A DNA stretch of 16,363 nucleotides from JBDRGD01 sp043818095 (GTDB taxonomy: Bacteria > Chloroflexota > Dehalococcoidia > Dehalococcoidales > RBG-16-60-22), in NCBI GenBank assembly GCA_043818095.1, contig JBDRGD010000090.1, positions 1 to 16,363 of the forward strand, read 5' to 3'. A model generated the notes under the pieces. It had not been told where the DNA came from. It did not search any database and worked only from the letters and a program-made list of their open reading frames with translations. Positions 12,917 to 16,363 of this stretch are shown here, piece after piece (position 1 is the first letter of the stretch; every line of letters starts with the position of its first letter). Made by a program: the position numbers and the translations under genes.

Positions 12917-14857
12917 ATGAGCAGGATGTTTCCAAAGCTGTTTACCCCGGGGAAAATCGGCACCCTGGAACTGGAGAATCGCATCATCAAGGCGCCCACG
13001 ATTCTCTTCCTGGCGTCACCGGACGGCTCGGTCACGGACCGCATTATCCGCTTTTATGAGGAGGTCGCCCGCGGGGGGACGGGGCTGGTCATCGTGGAAG
13101 CCGCCGGCGTGGAGAACACGCGCATCAGCAAGCTGCTCCCCTGCCAGCTCGGGGCTTTCCACACGATGCACCTCCCCGGCCTGTCCTCAATGGCGCAGGC
13201 TATCCAGGACAACGGGTCGAAGGCGGGACTGCAGCTGGTGCACCACGGGCGCCGGAAGCTCTCCGGTCAAGGGGCCGCCGCCGATGCTTCCTGGGAAACG
13301 GACTACCTCCAGTCCGGGACAATGTCTATTCCCGCGGAGCTTTCCGCCGAGGACATCGGGGAAATCGTCAGCGCCTTCGGCAACGGCGCAAAACTGGCCC
13401 GGGACGCCGGGTTCGACATGGTGGAGGTGCACGGCGCGCACGGCGCCCTGATTACCAACTTCCTCTCCCCGGCGACCAACCAGCGGACGGACCGCTACGG
13501 CGGCTCGCTGGAGAACCGCATGCGCCTGCTCGTGGAAATCGTCGGGGACGTCCAGGCGAAAGCCGGCGCGGACTTTCCCCTCAGCGTCCGCCTCAGCGGC
13601 ACCGACTACGAGCCCGGCGGGGTGGTCATCGAGGAGAGCGTGGCGACCGCCCGCGTGCTGGAAAAACTCGGCGTGCATCTCGTCCACGTCTCCGGCGGTG
13701 GGCACCACCAGGTGGCGCATCTCACCAGCCCGATGAGCATTCCCCGGGGGCACAACGTCTGGGCGGCGGAAGCGGTCAAGAAAGCGGTGAGCGTCCCCGT
13801 AGTGGCCTCCGGCTCCATCACCACCCCCCGGTACGCCGAGGAGATACTCGCCAGCGGCAAGGCGGACTTTATTTCCCTGGGCAGGCCCCTCTTTGCCGAC
13901 CCCTACTGGCCACTGAAAGCCCGGCGGGACACGCCGGAAGACATCCGGACCTGTATCCGCTGCAATGACGGCTGCCAGGACCGGACAAACCTCCACCTGA
14001 AAGCCATCCAGTGCACCGTCAACGTCCTCCTGGGCAAGGAGGATCGCCTCGCTATCACGCCCGCCCCGCGCCCCCGGAAGGTGGCGGTGGTCGGCGGCGG
14101 GCCGGGGGGCATGGAAGCCGCCCGGGTGTGCGCGCTGCGGGGGCACGATGTGACCCTCTACGAGAAGGACAGGCTCGGCGGCGCGCTGATTCCCGCTTCC
14201 GTGCCGGAGTTCAAGGCGGACATCAAGGAGCTTATCCGCTACCTCAGTCACCAGATGGAAAAGCTCAAGGTCAGGATTGTCCGGGAAGAAGCCTCCGCGG
14301 CGAAGCTCAGGAGGGGCGACTTCGACGCCGTCATCCTCGCCACGGGCGCCGTCCCCAGCCGGTTAAACATCCCCGGGACGGACCAGCCGCGGGTATGCTC
14401 CGCACTGGACGTGCTGGAGGGGAAAGCGCCGGTCGGGCAGAAAGTCCACATCGTCGGCGGGGGGATGATTGGTGTGGAGGTCGGCCTGTTCCTCGCTGAG
14501 CAGGGCAGGGAGGTCGTTTTCACCACACGGCAGGCGGACTTCATGGCGGACGTGGGGTCTTTCGACCGCACCGTTTACACCGAGCGGTTCGCGAAGCAGC
14601 GGGTCACCGTCCTTGCCGGACGGCGGCTGGAGAAAATTACGGAAAAGACCTCGGTGGTAGTCAGCGCCGACGGCAAAAGCGAGGAGATTGCCGCGGACAC
14701 CGTGGTGCTTTCTTCCGGTTTCAGTCCGCTGACCGCCCTGAAAGAGGCGCTGGAGAACGAGCCCGGGCTCGAGGTCTACTCCGTCGGCGACTGCGTGAGC
14801 CCGCGCCGGATTTTCGACGCGGTCCACGAGGGGCACCTGGCGGCGAAAAAGATTTGA
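12917..14857 (+). CDS. NADH:flavin oxidoreductase/2,4-dienoyl-CoA reductase-like FMN, FAD and 4Fe-4S protein
   Basis: This 646-residue protein has the three-cofactor layout of 2,4-dienoyl-CoA reductase, trimethylamine dehydrogenase and bile-acid BaiCD/BaiH enzymes. Residues 1-340 are an OYE-type FMN barrel with VHGAHGALITNFLSP (171-185) and RTDRYGGSLENRMR. The [4Fe-4S] ligands are C346, C349, C353 and C366. From about 388 an FAD/NAD Rossmann domain starts with VAVVGGGPGGMEAARV, and a second GGGMIGVEVG motif binds NAD(P)H. The usual proton-donor tyrosine of the HGAHGY motif is alanine at 177. It would reduce an activated C=C bond of an enoate or enoyl-CoA in the cytoplasm. It is the last gene of the cassette, 27 nt after the CoA-transferase gene, with AAAGGA as ribosome binding site. 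Confidence 0.9.
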   Translation: MSRMFPKLFTPGKIGTLELENRIIKAPTILFLASPDGSVTDRIIRFYEEVARGGTGLVIVEAAGVENTRISKLLPCQLGAFHTMHLPGLSSMAQAIQDNGSKAGLQLVHHGRRKLSGQGAAADASWETDYLQSGTMSIPAELSAEDIGEIVSAFGNGAKLARDAGFDMVEVHGAHGALITNFLSPATNQRTDRYGGSLENRMRLLVEIVGDVQAKAGADFPLSVRLSGTDYEPGGVVIEESVATARVLEKLGVHLVHVSGGGHHQVAHLTSPMSIPRGHNVWAAEAVKKAVSVPVVASGSITTPRYAEEILASGKADFISLGRPLFADPYWPLKARRDTPEDIRTCIRCNDGCQDRTNLHLKAIQCTVNVLLGKEDRLAITPAPRPRKVAVVGGGPGGMEAARVCALRGHDVTLYEKDRLGGALIPASVPEFKADIKELIRYLSHQMEKLKVRIVREEASAAKLRRGDFDAVILATGAVPSRLNIPGTDQPRVCSALDVLEGKAPVGQKVHIVGGGMIGVEVGLFLAEQGREVVFTTRQADFMADVGSFDRTVYTERFAKQRVTVLAGRRLEKITEKTSVVVSADGKSEEIAADTVVLSSGFSPLTALKEALENEPGLEVYSVGDCVSPRRIFDAVHEGHLAAKKI

Positions 14858-14882
14858 CCTTTCCCGGAAAAGGGCGTATACT
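14854..14882 (+). promoter_or_regulatory. sigma70 promoter overlapping the reductase stop codon
   Basis: TTGACC (14854-14859, five of six) and TATACT (14877-14882, five of six) are separated by 17 nt. The TGA stop of the reductase (14855-14857) lies within the -35 box. It would drive the transglutaminase-like gene with a leader of about 70 nt. Confidence 0.7.
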
Positions 14883-14920
14883 GCCGGATACTGCGATTTC
14901 TTGCGGCGGAGGAGGGGCTG

Positions 14921-14956
14921 ATGGTCACAGGTGGAGAACAGGGGAGGCGGTCCTGA
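14921..14956 (+). other. possible 11-codon leader peptide upstream of the transglutaminase-like gene
   Basis: An ATG at 14921 is preceded by the strong ribosome binding sequence GGAGGAGGGG (14908-14917). It encodes MVTGGEQGRRS and stops at TGA 14954-14956, one base before the GTG at 14958 that I favour as the start of the next gene. This geometry would suit translational coupling. Alternatively, the same ribosome binding site serves the GTG at 14931. Confidence 0.3.
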
Positions 14957-14957
14957 C

Positions 14958-15476
14958 GTGATTGACTGGTTTTTCCGGTGGTGGCTGCGCCGGGGACGCT
15001 ACCGGTGGTCCAAAATCCGCCGCTATCTCTTCGAGCGCGGCTACCTGGCGAACGCGCTGCCCCCGGCGGGCTTTCCGGAAGCCGTCCGCGCCGTCCTCCG
15101 GCAGATAACCTGGACCCGGGACGGCCCTCTGCACCTGTTCGACTGTATCAGCTATCCGCAAACCGTCTGGACGCGGAAGAAGGACGACTGCGACGGCTTT
15201 GCCGTCCTGGCGGCGGCGCTCCTCCGGCGCGATCTTCCCGCGAGCGATCCCGTGCTGCTCACCGTGATGCTGCGCCCCATGAGCGCCAGCCACACGGTCT
15301 GCGCTTTTCACACCGCCCCGGATGCCATCTGTTTCTTCGATAACGCCGCCCTGCGCTGTGAGTATACCCATGATTATGGGGACGTGGCGGCGCTCATTAC
15401 CGGGGGCAACCGGCGGGTCTGCTGGGACGTCAGGGACCCGGAGACCCTGGAGTTGCGCGAGTTTCATACCGGGTAG
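14958..15476 (+). CDS. transglutaminase-like cysteine protease-fold protein
   Basis: This 172-residue protein shows a plausible transglutaminase-like Cys-His-Asp triad: C78 in DDCDGFAVLAAALL, H112 in SASHTVCAF, and D128 in CFFDNAAL. The cysteine sits at the start of a helix, as in the papain-like transglutaminase core. It could be a protease, amidase or peptide-crosslinking enzyme; the substrate is unknown. The N-terminus is rich in Trp and Arg (DWFFRWWLRRGRYRW), with no clear signal peptide. Two GTG starts are possible. I favour 14958, which has GGGGAGG (14941-14947) 10 nt upstream. The alternative at 14931 adds nine residues and has GGAGGAGGGG 13 nt upstream. A promoter lies at 14854-14882. 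It converges on the next gene with a 20-nt gap. Confidence 0.7.
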   Translation: MIDWFFRWWLRRGRYRWSKIRRYLFERGYLANALPPAGFPEAVRAVLRQITWTRDGPLHLFDCISYPQTVWTRKKDDCDGFAVLAAALLRRDLPASDPVLLTVMLRPMSASHTVCAFHTAPDAICFFDNAALRCEYTHDYGDVAALITGGNRRVCWDVRDPETLELREFHTG

Positions 15477-15496
15477 GAGTGGCGAAAGTCCGCCGT

Positions 15497-16363
15497 TCAG
15501 CGGAACACTCTGCCCGGCAGCGTTTCCCGGACGGAAATCGCCCCCTCGGGGCAAAGCTCCTGGCAGCAGAAACAGCGGATACAGCGGTCGTAATCATAAG
15601 CGGGCGGTCCCGTCTTTTCCCCGCCCCGCCAGTCCACCGCTTTCGGCGTCACCGGGCAGACCTGCACGCAGGTACCGCAGCGATTGCACCGCGACGCGTC
15701 AATCATCGGCCGCGGGCATAACCGGTTCTTGAGGAAAGACCGCAGGCGTCCGCCCGTGGCGCACCCCGGCGGCTGTCGGGGAACGTCGAAGTCGGCGATG
15801 ACCAGTTTCTCCACCCTGTCGCCGACCACCTCGATGTTCTCCGCTCGATATGTTCCCAGCCCCGCCCGTTCTCCCGCCGCCGCCGTGGGGACGAACACCG
15901 GCTCGAGGTTGATGAGGCGGCACGCGACGGCATCCAGGGCGACGGGGTCGGAAGAGAACAGGAGGGCGCCGAGATTTCTCAGCTTCCCACTCCGGGGCCC
16001 GTTGCCTTCCATCGCGGCGATGCCGTCCATGATGAACAGGCGCGGCTTCAGCAGCGTATTGAGGTCGACGAGCATGGCGGCGAAATCATAAGGGTCCGGC
16101 ATCCGGAGGTGGTGCTGGCTCTTCTCCAGGCCGGGCACGCAGCCGAACTGGTTTTTCACCGCGCCGGTGAAGCGCATCAGCCCGTGTGCTTTCAGCTTGG
16201 GCAGGCTCACCAGACCGTCCGCCGCGAGCACTCCCCGGGCGATGAGGAAGCGCTTGTTCAGCAGGGCATCATGGTGTGGCACGATTTCACCCTTATCGAA
16301 TTCCGCCAGGGATATCCCCAGCTCTTTAGCGACCGCCTGCAACCCGGCGCGCCGCACGTTAAA
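15497..16363 (-). CDS. DUF362-domain iron-sulfur protein, N-terminus beyond window
   Basis: The visible 288 codons have no upstream stop before the right edge, so the start lies outside the window. The body carries the DUF362 pattern: LVSLPKLKAHGLMRFTGAVKN near the visible N-terminus, then SSDPVALDAVACRLI. The C-terminus has two [4Fe-4S] ferredoxin motifs, CNRCGTCVQVCP and CIRCFCCQELCP. The visible start codon at 16357 is internal and gives only a truncated protein compared with the roughly 370-380 residues common in the family. DUF362 proteins are widespread in anaerobes, and I know of no settled function. The last codons are RVFR, then TGA. It is convergent with the transglutaminase-like gene, and nothing in the window ties it to the CoA cassette. 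Confidence 0.85.
   Translation of the reverse strand, partial: FNVRRAGLQAVAKELGISLAEFDKGEIVPHHDALLNKRFLIARGVLAADGLVSLPKLKAHGLMRFTGAVKNQFGCVPGLEKSQHHLRMPDPYDFAAMLVDLNTLLKPRLFIMDGIAAMEGNGPRSGKLRNLGALLFSSDPVALDAVACRLINLEPVFVPTAAAGERAGLGTYRAENIEVVGDRVEKLVIADFDVPRQPPGCATGGRLRSFLKNRLCPRPMIDASRCNRCGTCVQVCPVTPKAVDWRGGEKTGPPAYDYDRCIRCFCCQELCPEGAISVRETLPGRVFR

Overview
This 16.4 kb window is gene-dense, GC-rich bacterial chromosome (GC content judged by eye). Genes have Shine-Dalgarno sites with ATG, GTG and one likely TTG start, and several sigma70-type promoters have spacers of about 17 nt. The gene content is that of an anaerobe: a four-subunit ferredoxin-dependent 2-oxoacid oxidoreductase, many Fe-S proteins, a radical SAM protein, an oxygen-sensitive-type OYE/dienoyl-CoA reductase, and CoA-transferase chemistry. 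Together with the 46-aa DUF5679-type protein this suggests a Chloroflexota (Dehalococcoidia-like) organism. That placement is inference, because no rRNA or marker gene is present.

Region 1 (1-6034). tRNA-Arg(CCG) has a strong promoter and runs, with no terminator, into a seven-gene operon. The operon holds the gamma, delta, alpha and beta subunits of a pyruvate/2-oxoacid:ferredoxin oxidoreductase, followed by three subunits of a soluble NAD(H) diaphorase (NuoE/HoxE-, NuoF/HoxF- and NuoG/HoxU-like). Four junctions overlap or nearly abut. The simplest reading is a machine that oxidises a 2-oxoacid to acyl-CoA plus CO2 and passes electrons through Fe-S clusters to NAD+ (or the reverse). No hydrogenase H-cluster and no membrane subunits are present.

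Region 2 (6035-9318). An intergenic stretch holds three GC-rich hairpins in tandem and a 71-bp palindromic dispersed-repeat-like element. It is followed by tRNA-Pro(TGG), a SAM methyltransferase that converges on a B12-binding-type radical SAM gene, tRNA-Gly(TCC) with an encoded CCA, and a 46-aa Cys4 protein with its own promoter and a strong terminator.

Region 3 (9319-14857). A metal-dependent amidohydrolase/decarboxylase (ACMSD/gamma-resorcylate decarboxylase-like) is divergent from a three-gene operon: crotonase-fold protein, acetyl-CoA hydrolase/transferase-family CoA-transferase, and an FMN/FAD/4Fe-4S OYE-type reductase. This looks like a catabolic cassette for an unsaturated or cyclic acid. 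Both the crotonase and the OYE protein appear to lack a classical catalytic residue, so the substrate is open.

Region 4 (14858-16363). A transglutaminase-like protein with an apparent Cys-His-Asp triad has a promoter overlapping the stop codon of the reductase. It converges on a DUF362-type Fe-S protein that runs off the window end.

I saw no CRISPR array, transposase, integrase or phage gene.
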